A DNA stretch of 64,000 nucleotides, taken from positions 1 through 64,000 of the forward strand of contig JBHIXX010000008.1 in NCBI GenBank assembly GCA_041984585.1. Reading direction: 5' to 3'. The translations under genes were made by a program, and so were the position numbers. The stretch is from Pseudolysinimonas_A sp041984585. GTDB taxonomy: Bacteria; Actinomycetota; Actinomycetes; Actinomycetales; Microbacteriaceae. The notes below the pieces were generated by a model. It saw only the letters and a list, made by a program, of their open reading frames with translations, was not told where the DNA came from and made no database searches. This document shows, in pieces, positions 16,670 to 25,477 of the stretch (position 1 is the stretch's first letter; each line of letters begins with the position of its first letter).

Positions 16670-17316
16670 GCGCGCGGCGAGGGCGGCGGCAGGAAGCCGT
16701 CTTCGACGGCGCGCTTGTAGAGGTCGATCTTGGTGCCCGCGTCGCGCCCGATGCGCGCGTACTTGGTGCGGATGCGGCGCACGTAGTCGTCGACGGTCGA
16801 CGGCGCGATGCCGAGCCCGCTGGCGACGGCCTGTGACTTGAGTCCGGCCGCGAACAGCCGCAGCACGTGCTGCTCCTGCTCGCTGAGCGCGGCCGCGTCG
16901 AGACCCGGATCGGAGTCGATCGCCGCTGCCCACTCGGTCGACATCGTGGCGCGCCCGCCGCCCGCCTCGTGGAGCGCCTCGATCAGCCGGGTCAGAGGCT
17001 CCGACTTGCGCACCAGTGCGAGGATCGGGGTCTGCGCCGCGAGCCGCAGCAGGTAGGGGCTCTCGCCCGACGTGTAGGCGACGACGGCGAATCCCGCCGC
17101 GACCAGCCGGTCGACGTTGCGCACCGGCGACTATCCGTCGGAGAGCCGCAGGTCGAGCACCGCGACCCCGTCGTCGTCGCTCTCCCCGCAGAGGGCCAGA
17201 GCCTCGTCGACGGTGGTCGCGACCACCGCGAAGTCGAGGTCCGGCTCGTCGGCCAGCGCCTCGCGCAGGGCGAGCGCGATCACCTCATGGTCGTCGATGA
17301 GGATGACGCGCGACAT
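16666..17316 (-). pseudogene. LuxR/NarL-type response regulator interrupted by an in-frame TAG
   Basis: Read through, this is 216 residues of a normal response regulator: receiver start MSRVILIDDH with the acidic pair Asp8/Asp9, phosphoacceptor Asp55 in VAVLDLRL, VVAYTSG and the conserved Lys in LVRKSEP, then a C-terminal LuxR HTH (LSEQEQHVLRLFAAG...STVDDYVRRIRTKY). Codon 62 is TAG (17131-17133), in the loop just after Asp55. The frame resumes in register with SPVRNVDRLVAAG, so only one base change is needed to restore it, for example TCG. A GTG three codons after the stop could restart the C-terminal part as a 152-residue protein. It heads the operon with the two kinase-like genes. Read-through, re-initiation, true decay or a base error are all possible. 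Confidence 0.8.
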
Positions 17317-17351
17317 TTCGGGTTTCCCTCGACTCTCGGGCGGGTGACGGC

Positions 17352-17357
17352 AGGCTA
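17352..17357 (-). promoter_or_regulatory. -10-like TAGCCT for the response regulator operon
   Basis: Minus-strand TAGCCT about 35 nt upstream of the ATG at 17316; the short leader includes GAGGGA eight bases before the ATG. Confidence 0.45.
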
Positions 17358-17513
17358 CCGGACACCCGTGACGGCCGCCGGATGGCGCCGACAGTTCGCC
17401 GCCGCCCCCCGAACGGGTGCCACGCGAAACCACGGCTGTCGGAGGTCCGGATACCCGGGCAGCCTGGAAGAGTCGCCGGTACCCGGCCGTGCGGCGGGAG
17501 GTGGATGCATCAG

Positions 17514-18224
17514 ATGCACGTCGACTACTGCGGCGAGATCTCGGTGGTCTCCGCGGACGGACTCACCCTCGGCGCCGCCGCCGATGTGGTGCTCGACAGC
17601 AACCCCGAGCTCGACCCCGTCGTGGCGCACCTCGAGCGTCGCGACGCGGTGTGGTGGCTCGTCAACCGCAGCGACGCCATCGGGCTCGAGGTGGGCGACG
17701 GGCGGGGCCTGCGCGCGGCGATGGAGCCCGGCGCGCGATTCCCGATCGTGGCCGCCACCCTGCGCGTGGAGTTCCGCGCCGGGCCGACGACCTACGACTT
17801 CGACATCATCGCGGAGGAGGTCGGCGTCGCGCCCGTGACCCGGATCGATGCCGGCGGCGAGCGGGCGGGCACGCTGCACGAGCGGGTCGCCTTCACCCCG
17901 TCGCAGCGCCTGCTGCTGGTCGCCCTCTGCGAGTCGCGGCTGCGCGGCGAGCGCGGGCAGCGCATCCCGCCGTCGTGGGAACTGGCCGAGCGTCTCGGCT
18001 GGACGGTCACCGCGTTCAACCGCAAGCTCGACAGCATCTGCGAGAAGCTCGACCGGCTCGGCGTCTCCGGGCTGCGCGGGGCGCGCGGCATGCACGCGGG
18101 GGACCGCCGCCGCCGGCTCGCCGAGTTCGCGGTGGAGCACGACCTGGTCACCGACGCCGACCTCGACCTGCTCCCCGGCGCCGAGTCGCGGTCGGCCGAC
18201 GAGCCGCTGCGGGCCGCTCGGTAG
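17514..18224 (+). CDS. HTH protein with FHA-like N-terminal domain
   Basis: About 236 residues. The N-terminal half is beta-rich (LTLGAAADVVLD, DAVWWLVNRSDAIGLEV, FPIVAATLRVEF) and resembles an FHA-like sandwich without being a clear match. The C-terminal half is a winged-helix-like DNA-binding region (FTPSQRLLLVALCE, PPSWELAERLGWTVTAFNRKLDSICEKL). It is the first gene of the kinase/surface-protein cluster and ends at the TAG that forms part of the kinase promoter hexamer. FHA domains bind phosphothreonine, so it may be the read-out of the adjacent Ser/Thr kinase; this is inference. Starts at 17505 or 17514 are both possible: GGGAGG at 17496-17501 is close to the first and far from the second. 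Confidence 0.65.
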   Translation: MHVDYCGEISVVSADGLTLGAAADVVLDSNPELDPVVAHLERRDAVWWLVNRSDAIGLEVGDGRGLRAAMEPGARFPIVAATLRVEFRAGPTTYDFDIIAEEVGVAPVTRIDAGGERAGTLHERVAFTPSQRLLLVALCESRLRGERGQRIPPSWELAERLGWTVTAFNRKLDSICEKLDRLGVSGLRGARGMHAGDRRRRLAEFAVEHDLVTDADLDLLPGAESRSADEPLRAAR

Positions 18225-18227
18225 AGT
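18222..18227 (+). promoter_or_regulatory. -10-like TAGAGT for the Ser/Thr kinase
   Basis: TAGAGT includes the TAG stop of the preceding gene and ends 6 nt before the kinase GTG. Confidence 0.4.
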
Positions 18228-18233
18228 CGCCGG

Positions 18234-19751
18234 GTGGCGTCCCGCACCCCGTCGACTCCGCCCGCACTCCCGGGGTACCGGCCGGTGCGCGTGCTCGGGA
18301 CCGGCGGGTTCGCCGACGTCTTCCTCTACGAGCAGGAGCTCCCGCGCCGCCAGGTGGCGGTGAAGGTGCTGCTCGCGTCGGAACTGACGCCGGGTGCGCG
18401 GGCCGCGTTCACCACCGAGGCGAACCTCATGGCGGCGCTGTCGACGCATCCGTACATCGTCACGATCCACGACGCCGGCCTCGCGCCCGACGGGCGGCCG
18501 TTCCTGGTGATGGAGTACTGCTCCCGCCCCGGGCTCGCGGAGCGCTACAAGGCGCAGCCGCTGTCGGTCCCGGATGCCGTGCGCACCGGCATCCGGCTCG
18601 CGTCGGCGGTGGCGACGGCGCACGGCGCGGGGATCCTGCATCGCGACGTGAAGCCCGGCAACGTGCTCACCAACGACTACGGCTGGCCGGCCCTCACCGA
18701 CTTCGGGATCGCCTCGACCCTGGGCGCCTCGGGAGCGCCGCCGACGGAGGACGGCGCGGATGCCGACGCCTCGATCGGCCTGTCGGTGCCGTGGTCGCCG
18801 CCGGAGATGTTCGACGACGTGCCGGAGCCCGACGTGCGCTCCGATGTGTTCTCGCTCGCAGCGACCGTGCACACCGTGCTGGCGGGGCGCTCGCCGTTCG
18901 AGGTGCGCGGCGGCCCGAACGGTGCCGTCGAGCTGATGGACCGCATCGAGCGCGGCGATCTCACCCCGCTCGAGCGCCCCGACGTGCCGCGCAGCCTGAT
19001 CGCCGCGCTCGAGCGAGGGATGGCGCCGCGGCGGGAGGATCGGCAGCCGTCGGCGGCCGAATTCGCCCGCGCGCTGCAGGCGGTCGAGCTCGAGCTGGGC
19101 TACGCGCCGACCGAGATCGAGGTGCCGCGCGTCGAGGCGCCGGCCGTGATCCCGGCCGCCACCGACGACGCGCCGGCGACCCGGGCGCGGGGGGTCGCCA
19201 CGGTCGCGACGCCGAGCGGCGCCGTGCCGCGCGGCCGAACCGCCGGTGCGGGCCGCGGCGCGTCCTCGGGGCGTGCCGTGCCCCCGACCGGCGCCGCGAG
19301 CCCGACCGACGGCGCACCGCGGCTTCCGCGCGGGGAACGACCGCCCCGCCGCACGCTGATCGCCGCCCTCGTCGGCGCGCTCGCGGTGCTCACCGTGCTC
19401 GCCGTCGGGCTGGTGGTGCTGCTCGGCACCCGCACGTCGCCCGAGGCGGCGAGCGAGCCGACCGGCGACGGCGGCCCCGCGCTCGTCGGCTCGGCGGTGC
19501 CGGCGCCCGTCGACGGGGTCGCGGTGCCGAGCGCCGACGGGACCGCCGTCGAGTTCCGCTGGACGAACCCCGACCCGGCCGACGGCGACGTGTACTACTG
19601 GGCTCGGTCGGAGTCGCCCGAGAAGCGCACCGTCGTCGACGATCCGGTCGCCGTGGTCGACGGGATCGTGCCGGGCAGCCGGGTGTGCGTCGACGTCGAG
19701 ACCGGCCGCGCCGGGCGCACCTCGGCGCCGCTGACCATCTGCACCGACTGA
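18234..19751 (+). CDS. Transmembrane Ser/Thr protein kinase (PknB-like)
   Basis: 505 residues. Cytoplasmic kinase domain (about 14-270) with Gly-loop GTGGFADVFL, ATP Lys44 in VAVKVLL, catalytic HRDVKPGNVL (Asp138, Lys140, Asn143) and Asp156 of DFG. All catalytic residues are intact. A Pro/Ala/Arg-rich linker (about 285-370) leads to one transmembrane helix (about 375-399). The roughly 100-residue outer domain has a beta-sandwich look (VEFRWTNPDPADGDVYYWARSE, SRVCVDVETGRAGRTS) rather than PASTA repeats. GTG start, six bases after TAGAGT. It precedes the giant Ig/FN3 protein, so an extracellular cue linked to that protein is plausible. No PP2C phosphatase gene is nearby. Confidence 0.9.
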   Translation: MASRTPSTPPALPGYRPVRVLGTGGFADVFLYEQELPRRQVAVKVLLASELTPGARAAFTTEANLMAALSTHPYIVTIHDAGLAPDGRPFLVMEYCSRPGLAERYKAQPLSVPDAVRTGIRLASAVATAHGAGILHRDVKPGNVLTNDYGWPALTDFGIASTLGASGAPPTEDGADADASIGLSVPWSPPEMFDDVPEPDVRSDVFSLAATVHTVLAGRSPFEVRGGPNGAVELMDRIERGDLTPLERPDVPRSLIAALERGMAPRREDRQPSAAEFARALQAVELELGYAPTEIEVPRVEAPAVIPAATDDAPATRARGVATVATPSGAVPRGRTAGAGRGASSGRAVPPTGAASPTDGAPRLPRGERPPRRTLIAALVGALAVLTVLAVGLVVLLGTRTSPEAASEPTGDGGPALVGSAVPAPVDGVAVPSADGTAVEFRWTNPDPADGDVYYWARSESPEKRTVVDDPVAVVDGIVPGSRVCVDVETGRAGRTSAPLTICTD

Positions 19752-19827
19752 TCGTCGGCCCCGACTCCCCCTCCGCGGGGCGGCCACGACCGGTGGAGAC
19801 CCGGGGATGAGCGGGAAGGCCCCGTGT

Positions 19828-19833
19828 TAGCGT
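19828..19833 (+). promoter_or_regulatory. -10-like TAGCGT before the Ig/FN3 protein gene
   Basis: TAGCGT about 40 nt upstream of GTG 19873, giving a leader of about 33 nt; no clear -35. Confidence 0.35.
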
Positions 19834-19872
19834 GAGTCGCCACCGGTCGGGCGACAGGGGGGGACTCCGGAC

Positions 19873-22800
19873 GTGGGGATCGTCGGGACCATCGCGCGGC
19901 ACCGCAAGGCGGTCGCCTCCGGTCTCGGCATCGCCCTGCTCGCCGGCGTCCCCGTCACCTTCGCCGTGCTGCACGAGGGATTCCCGGTCAGCGACGTCGA
20001 GCTCGAGGCCCGCGACGTCTGGGTGACCAACGGCAGCGCCCTGCTCGGCGGACGCCTGAACAGCCGAATCGAGGAGATCGACGGCGCGGTCAGCGGCCGC
20101 ACCCCCACGCTCGACGTGCTGCAGAACGGCTCCGACGTCTTCCTCGTCGACGCCGACGCCGGGCAGATCGCCCGGGTCGACCCCGCGTACACCAGCCTGG
20201 TCGAGCCGTCGGAGATCCCGGTCGGATCGGAGGTCGCCCTCGGCGGCGACACCCTCGCGATCGTGTCGCCCGCCGGCGCCCTCTGGGTGGTCGACGTGAG
20301 CAACGCGCTCGTCTTCGACCCCGCCGCGGCTCCCGTCGTCGACCTCGGACCGGGCGGCGGCGCGGTGGTGACCCCCACCGGCGCCGTGCTGGCGACGAGC
20401 CCCGACGCGCAGGCCGCGTACCGCATCCCCGGGCCCGGCGCGCTGCCCGAGTCGCGCGACTTCCCGGTGCCGCGCGACGGGGTGCTCACGGCGGTGGGGG
20501 AGCGGCTCGCGGTGTTCGACCCCGAGCAGAACGTGCTGTACCGCGACGACGGCTCGCGCACCGACCTCCCCGTCGCGGCCCTGCGTCTGCAGCAGTCGGG
20601 GGAGTCGGCGGCCGAGGCGGTGCTCGCCACGGGCGACTCGCTGCTGTTCGTCGACCTCGGCTCCGGCGGCGTGCGCGAGGTCGCGGCCGACCTGGCGGCG
20701 CCCGTCGGGTCGGCGTCGGCGGTGTCGGCGCCGGTCGTGGTCGACGGCTGCGCCCACGGCGCGTGGGGCGGGGCGCAGCGCTACGTGCTCGTCTGTGCAA
20801 ACGGTGAAGGGGCCTACGGTGAAGGTGCCGACGGTGGGGGGGCCGACGGCGCCCGGGCGTTCGACATCGCCCAGCGCACCCAGGGCTCCCGGCTGGAGTT
20901 CCGGGTCAACGGCTCGGTCGTCGCGCTCAACGACCTCACCACCGGCAACGTCTGGCTGCCCGCCGAGGAGATGCGCCTGGTCGACAACTGGGAGGAGGTG
21001 ACCCCGCCCGAGGAGGAGGAGACCGACGACGGCGACGACGCGTCGAGCACCCAGTCGTTCGAAGACACCCTGGCCGAGCGCACCGAGGTGAATCGGCCGC
21101 CGGTCGCCCGCGACGACTCCTACGGGGTGCGGGCCGGGCGCACCACGATCATCCCGGTGCTGAGCAACGACACCGACCCCGACGGCGACGTGCTGGTCAT
21201 CCCGCGGGTGAGCGACCTGCCGCCAGAGGTCGGCATCCTCGACGTCATCGACGGCGGCCGCGCGCTGCAGTTCACCCCGGCGCTCGGCGCGACCGGCGCC
21301 ACCTTCCGCTACACCGTCGACGACGGCCGCGCCGGCGGCGTCGCCGAGGCACAGGTGACCGTGCGGGTGGTGGCCGAGGCCGAGAACTCGGCGCCGGTCG
21401 AGGAGCGCACGACCGCGGTCAGCGTCGAGGTGGGCGGGACGATCGGCTACAACGTGCTCGCCGACTGGATCGACCCCGACGGCGACGACATCCTGCTCGA
21501 GGCGGCCTCGCCGGCATCCGCCGACACGGTGCGGTTCACCCCGGACGGCGTGGTCACCTTCGAGCACACCTCGGGCACGAGCGGCACCAAGGAGGTGACC
21601 CTGGTCGTCTCGGACGGCGAGCTGGAGACCGTCGGCACGCTGCTGGTGCAGGTCGAGCCCGCCGGGTCGCTCACCCCGGTCGGCACCCCCGACTACACGT
21701 CGGTGTTCGCCGGCGAGGCGGTGGCGCTGACCCCGCTCGAGAACGACGTCTCGCCGAGCGGCGCGGCGCTCACGCTGCTCGGCGTCGACCAGGTGCCGAG
21801 CGCGGCCACCGTCATCCCGCAGCTCGAGCGCGGCACCCTCACCTTCCAGGCGCCGATGCCCGGGTCGTACTACTTCACGTACCAGCTCGCGGCGGGTGCG
21901 GCGACGAGCGTCGGCCTCATCCGGGTGGAGGTGCTGCCCGATCCCGGCTCGACCTCCCCGCCGGTCGCGGTGAAGGACACCGCCTTCCTGCGCGCGGGGG
22001 AGCCGACGGTGGTGGCGGTGCTCGCCAACGACGTCTCGCCCGACGGACGGGTGATCGCCGTGCAGTCGGTGGATGCGGCCGGCGCGGCATCCGGGCTGTC
22101 GGTCGAGGTGCTCGGCAACACCGTCGTGCGGGTCACCAGCTCGGTGGCGCTCACCGGGCAGACCCAGTTCCGCTACACGATCTCCGACGGCACCTCGACG
22201 GCGACCGCCGGAGTCACCGTCGTGCCGGTTCCGCCGATCGTCAACCGGCAGCCGCCGGTCGCGCTCGACGACCGGGTGCGGGTGCGGGCCGGCGACTACG
22301 TGACCGCCGACGTGCTCGCCAACGACCACCACCCCGACCAGGGTCTGCTGCGCCTCGATCCCGAGCTCGTCGACGTGTCGGCGGCGGGCGGCGGACTCGC
22401 CTTCGTCGGCGGCGGCGCCGTGCGCTACCAGGCGGGCGCCGAGCCGGGCGAGTACAGCGTCGTCTACCGCGTCTCCGACCAGTACGGCGAGAGCGCGACC
22501 GCCCGGGTCACCTTCGTCGTGGTCGCCCCCGATCCCGAGTCGAACCAGGCGCCGGTGCCGCTGCCGCAGACCGCCCGCGTGTTCGCCGGGGCGACGGTGC
22601 CCATCGTCATCCCGCTCGACGGCATCGACCCCGACGGCGACTCCGTCGTGATCGCCGACCTCGCGACGCCGCCGACGCTCGGCACCATCACCGGTCGCAG
22701 CGCGACCGCCATCGAGTACACGGCGGATGCCGGCGCGGCCGGGACGGACACCTTCGGTTACGTCGTCGAGGACGCCTACGGCGTGCAGGCGCTCGGCACC

Positions 22801-25425
22801 ATCACCGTGGGGGTCGTTCCGCGGCCGGCGGTCGCGTCGCCGCCGAACGCGGTGGACGACGCCGTGCAGATGCGCCCTGGCCGCACCGCCACCGTCGCCG
22901 TGCTGCTCAACGACTCCGACCCCAACGGCTACCCGTTGACCCTCGATCCGGAGCTGGTCGAGGCCGACCCGGGGATCGCGGCCGAGGTCGACGGCAGCGA
23001 CATCGTGCTCGCCGCCCCCGACGAGCCCGGCGCCTTCACCCTGCGCTACGGCATCTCGAACGGACACGGCGGCACCGACAGCGCGTTCCTCCAGGTCGAG
23101 GTGACCGACGACGCCCCGCCGGTGCCGCCGACCGCCGACGACCTCGTCATCCCGATCGACGACGTGGTCGGCGTCGACGAGCTGACCGTGTCGCTCGACA
23201 CCGTCATCGCGAGCCCCGCGGGGCGCACCGACGAACTCGTCCTCAGCATCGAGGGGCCGAACGCGGGGCTCGCCACGGTCGACCCCGAGGCGCGCACCGT
23301 CACGGTGCGGCCGGGGGATCGGCGCACGGCCATCGCCTACCGGGTCGAGAACCCCGACGACGGACTGCAGGCGACCGCGTTCATCCTGGTGCCGCCCGCC
23401 GTCGGCCCCGACTACGCCCCGCCGCCCCGGCTGCGCGACGACCTCGAGCAGCAGGTGGTCGACATGGACGGCGCCGCCGAGTGGGACCTCGCCGACATCG
23501 TCTACGTGCCGTCGGGACGCGATCCGATCCTCGCCGACGACGCCGTCACCGCCACCCATGCCGACGGCGGCGACCTCGTCGTCGACGGCGACACCATCCG
23601 GTTCGCCCCGACCCCCGGCTACCGCGGTCCCGCCGCGATCACGTTCCGGGTGACCGACGGGGCGACCCCCGACGATCCGGGCGGCAACACGGCGCTGCTC
23701 AGCATGCCGCTCGTCGTGGGCGACCCCGACTTCACCGACACCCCGCCGCAGTTCGTCACCCAGACCCTCGCGGTCGAGGCGGGCGAGGCGCCCACCACCC
23801 TCGACCTGCGGGCGGCCACCACCCACCCCAACCCGGCGCTCGCGTCGCGGTTCTCGTACGGCGGGCTGACCGGCGCGACGGCCGACATCGCGGCGGGGAT
23901 CTCCGGCGGCGACCTCGTCGTGTCGGCGCCGTTCGGGGTGCAGCCGGGAACGACGACGGCGCTCGACTTCACGGTGCGGTTCGGCGAGTTCGAGGTGCCG
24001 GGGCGGGTGACGGTGACCGTCGTGTCGTCGACGCGCCCGCTCGCCCAGGCGGTGTCGGATGCGGCGAAGGGCCAGCGGAGTGTGCCCGACACGGTGAACG
24101 TGCTCGCCAACGACTACAACCCGTTCCCCGGCGAGACACTGCGGGTCGTCGACGCGCGCATCGAGAACGCCGCGGAGACGTCGGCGTCGATGACCTTCAC
24201 CCCGACCGGCGACATCTCGCTGCAGCCGGATGCCGCTTTCATCGGCACGATCAGCGTCGTCTACGAGATCGAGGACGCCACCCGCGATCCCGACCGCCGC
24301 GTCACCGGACGGCTGCAGTACACGGTGCGCGACGTGCCGGGGCGCCCGGCGGCGCCGACGGTGATCGAGGGCGACGAGCAGGTGACCGTCGAGTGGGACG
24401 CGCCCGCCACCAACGGCGAGCCGATCACCCAGTACACGATCTCGTGGTCGGGCGGCGCAGCGGTCACGGTTCCCGGCTCGGCCGCGTCGCACACCTTCAC
24501 CGGGCTCGCGAACGGCACCGGTTACACCTTCCAGGTGCGCGCCTCGAACGTGCTGGGCGCCGGTCAGGTGTCGGCGTCGAGCGCCACCGCCACCCCGTAC
24601 GGCGCGCCGTTCCCCGTCACCTCGGCCACGGCCACGGGGAGCACCAACGGCTCGGGCGACGTGATCCTGAGCTGGGGTGGGGCGTCGGGCAATGGGCGCG
24701 CCATCACCGGCTACCGCATCGTCGTCACGCCGGGAGGTGCGACCTACGACGTCGGCAACGTCACGACAACCACCGTGCCGGGGCGGGTGGGCACCGCCTA
24801 CGGCTACACCATCACGACGCTCGGCCCCGGCGGGCAGAGCAGCGCGTTCACCTCGACCGGCACCGGAACGCCCGCCCCCGGGGCGCCCTCCGTCTCGGCG
24901 AACTGGCCCGGGCCGCGCGGCACGACGACCGTGAACGTCACCTGGACGGCGGCCGCGAGCACCGAGCCGATCGCCGGCTACGAGGTGAGCATCAACAACG
25001 GGGCGTGGATCGATGTCGGCACCGCCACGAGCTACAGCTTCGACGGGCAGTTCGACACCGGGTACACGGCGCGGGTGCGCGCGACGAGCGCCGGGATCAC
25101 CGGACCGGCGGGGGTGTCGAACACCGTCACCCCGCTCGACGTGCTGCCGCCGTCGTACACGCTCTGCTACCACAACGACTACGGCGGGTTCTACAACATC
25201 GGCATCCGCTACGCGAACACCAGCGCCGGCATCACCCTGCGCGCCGACGCGGGCGTCAGCTCCGGCGTGACCACCGGATCGAGCGGCACGGTGCGGCTCC
25301 AGTCGTGGCACGCGGGCGGCGCCGGCGACGGGGTCAGCGACAACGACGACAACGCGATGATCGGCATCTACGTCAACGGGAGCCTGCACTCCACCACCCG
25401 CTGGGGGAACGCGCCCGCATGCTGA
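19873..25425 (+). CDS. Giant Ig-like/fibronectin III surface protein
   Basis: 1850 residues. A signal anchor lies at about 12-31 with no LPXTG or C-terminal membrane helix, so it is held at the membrane by its N-terminus. Residues about 45-370 form repeated short beta units (for example DVFLVDADAGQIARVD, GDTLAIVSPAGALWVVDVS), which look like a beta-propeller. An acidic linker (TPPEEEETDDGDD) follows. From about residue 407 there are around eleven Ig/cadherin-like repeats, several with DPDGD calcium-type loops (for example LSNDTDPDGDVL, LNDSDPNGYPL). Three FN3 domains occupy about 1487-1757, and the last 90 residues are a separate domain with Cys near each end (TLCYHNDYGG and a terminal C). 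It is followed closely by moxR, DUF58 and transglutaminase-fold genes, a recurrent actinobacterial set. Function unknown; adhesion or envelope architecture is likely. Confidence 0.85.
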   Translation: MGIVGTIARHRKAVASGLGIALLAGVPVTFAVLHEGFPVSDVELEARDVWVTNGSALLGGRLNSRIEEIDGAVSGRTPTLDVLQNGSDVFLVDADAGQIARVDPAYTSLVEPSEIPVGSEVALGGDTLAIVSPAGALWVVDVSNALVFDPAAAPVVDLGPGGGAVVTPTGAVLATSPDAQAAYRIPGPGALPESRDFPVPRDGVLTAVGERLAVFDPEQNVLYRDDGSRTDLPVAALRLQQSGESAAEAVLATGDSLLFVDLGSGGVREVAADLAAPVGSASAVSAPVVVDGCAHGAWGGAQRYVLVCANGEGAYGEGADGGGADGARAFDIAQRTQGSRLEFRVNGSVVALNDLTTGNVWLPAEEMRLVDNWEEVTPPEEEETDDGDDASSTQSFEDTLAERTEVNRPPVARDDSYGVRAGRTTIIPVLSNDTDPDGDVLVIPRVSDLPPEVGILDVIDGGRALQFTPALGATGATFRYTVDDGRAGGVAEAQVTVRVVAEAENSAPVEERTTAVSVEVGGTIGYNVLADWIDPDGDDILLEAASPASADTVRFTPDGVVTFEHTSGTSGTKEVTLVVSDGELETVGTLLVQVEPAGSLTPVGTPDYTSVFAGEAVALTPLENDVSPSGAALTLLGVDQVPSAATVIPQLERGTLTFQAPMPGSYYFTYQLAAGAATSVGLIRVEVLPDPGSTSPPVAVKDTAFLRAGEPTVVAVLANDVSPDGRVIAVQSVDAAGAASGLSVEVLGNTVVRVTSSVALTGQTQFRYTISDGTSTATAGVTVVPVPPIVNRQPPVALDDRVRVRAGDYVTADVLANDHHPDQGLLRLDPELVDVSAAGGGLAFVGGGAVRYQAGAEPGEYSVVYRVSDQYGESATARVTFVVVAPDPESNQAPVPLPQTARVFAGATVPIVIPLDGIDPDGDSVVIADLATPPTLGTITGRSATAIEYTADAGAAGTDTFGYVVEDAYGVQALGTITVGVVPRPAVASPPNAVDDAVQMRPGRTATVAVLLNDSDPNGYPLTLDPELVEADPGIAAEVDGSDIVLAAPDEPGAFTLRYGISNGHGGTDSAFLQVEVTDDAPPVPPTADDLVIPIDDVVGVDELTVSLDTVIASPAGRTDELVLSIEGPNAGLATVDPEARTVTVRPGDRRTAIAYRVENPDDGLQATAFILVPPAVGPDYAPPPRLRDDLEQQVVDMDGAAEWDLADIVYVPSGRDPILADDAVTATHADGGDLVVDGDTIRFAPTPGYRGPAAITFRVTDGATPDDPGGNTALLSMPLVVGDPDFTDTPPQFVTQTLAVEAGEAPTTLDLRAATTHPNPALASRFSYGGLTGATADIAAGISGGDLVVSAPFGVQPGTTTALDFTVRFGEFEVPGRVTVTVVSSTRPLAQAVSDAAKGQRSVPDTVNVLANDYNPFPGETLRVVDARIENAAETSASMTFTPTGDISLQPDAAFIGTISVVYEIEDATRDPDRRVTGRLQYTVRDVPGRPAAPTVIEGDEQVTVEWDAPATNGEPITQYTISWSGGAAVTVPGSAASHTFTGLANGTGYTFQVRASNVLGAGQVSASSATATPYGAPFPVTSATATGSTNGSGDVILSWGGASGNGRAITGYRIVVTPGGATYDVGNVTTTTVPGRVGTAYGYTITTLGPGGQSSAFTSTGTGTPAPGAPSVSANWPGPRGTTTVNVTWTAAASTEPIAGYEVSINNGAWIDVGTATSYSFDGQFDTGYTARVRATSAGITGPAGVSNTVTPLDVLPPSYTLCYHNDYGGFYNIGIRYANTSAGITLRADAGVSSGVTTGSSGTVRLQSWHAGGAGDGVSDNDDNAMIGIYVNGSLHSTTRWGNAPAC
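20801..20845 (+). repeat. 15-nt in-frame tandem repeat, three units
   Basis: Units begin at 20801, 20816 and 20831, core ACGGTGAAGGKGCC, with the third diverged and a partial fourth after it. They encode NGEGA, YGEGA, DGGGA, then DGA inside the propeller-like region of the giant surface protein. Confidence 0.7.
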
Positions 25426-25477
25426 TGACCTCCCCCACCCCGGGCGCCGCGGCGCCCCCGTCCTCCGAGGAGACGCC

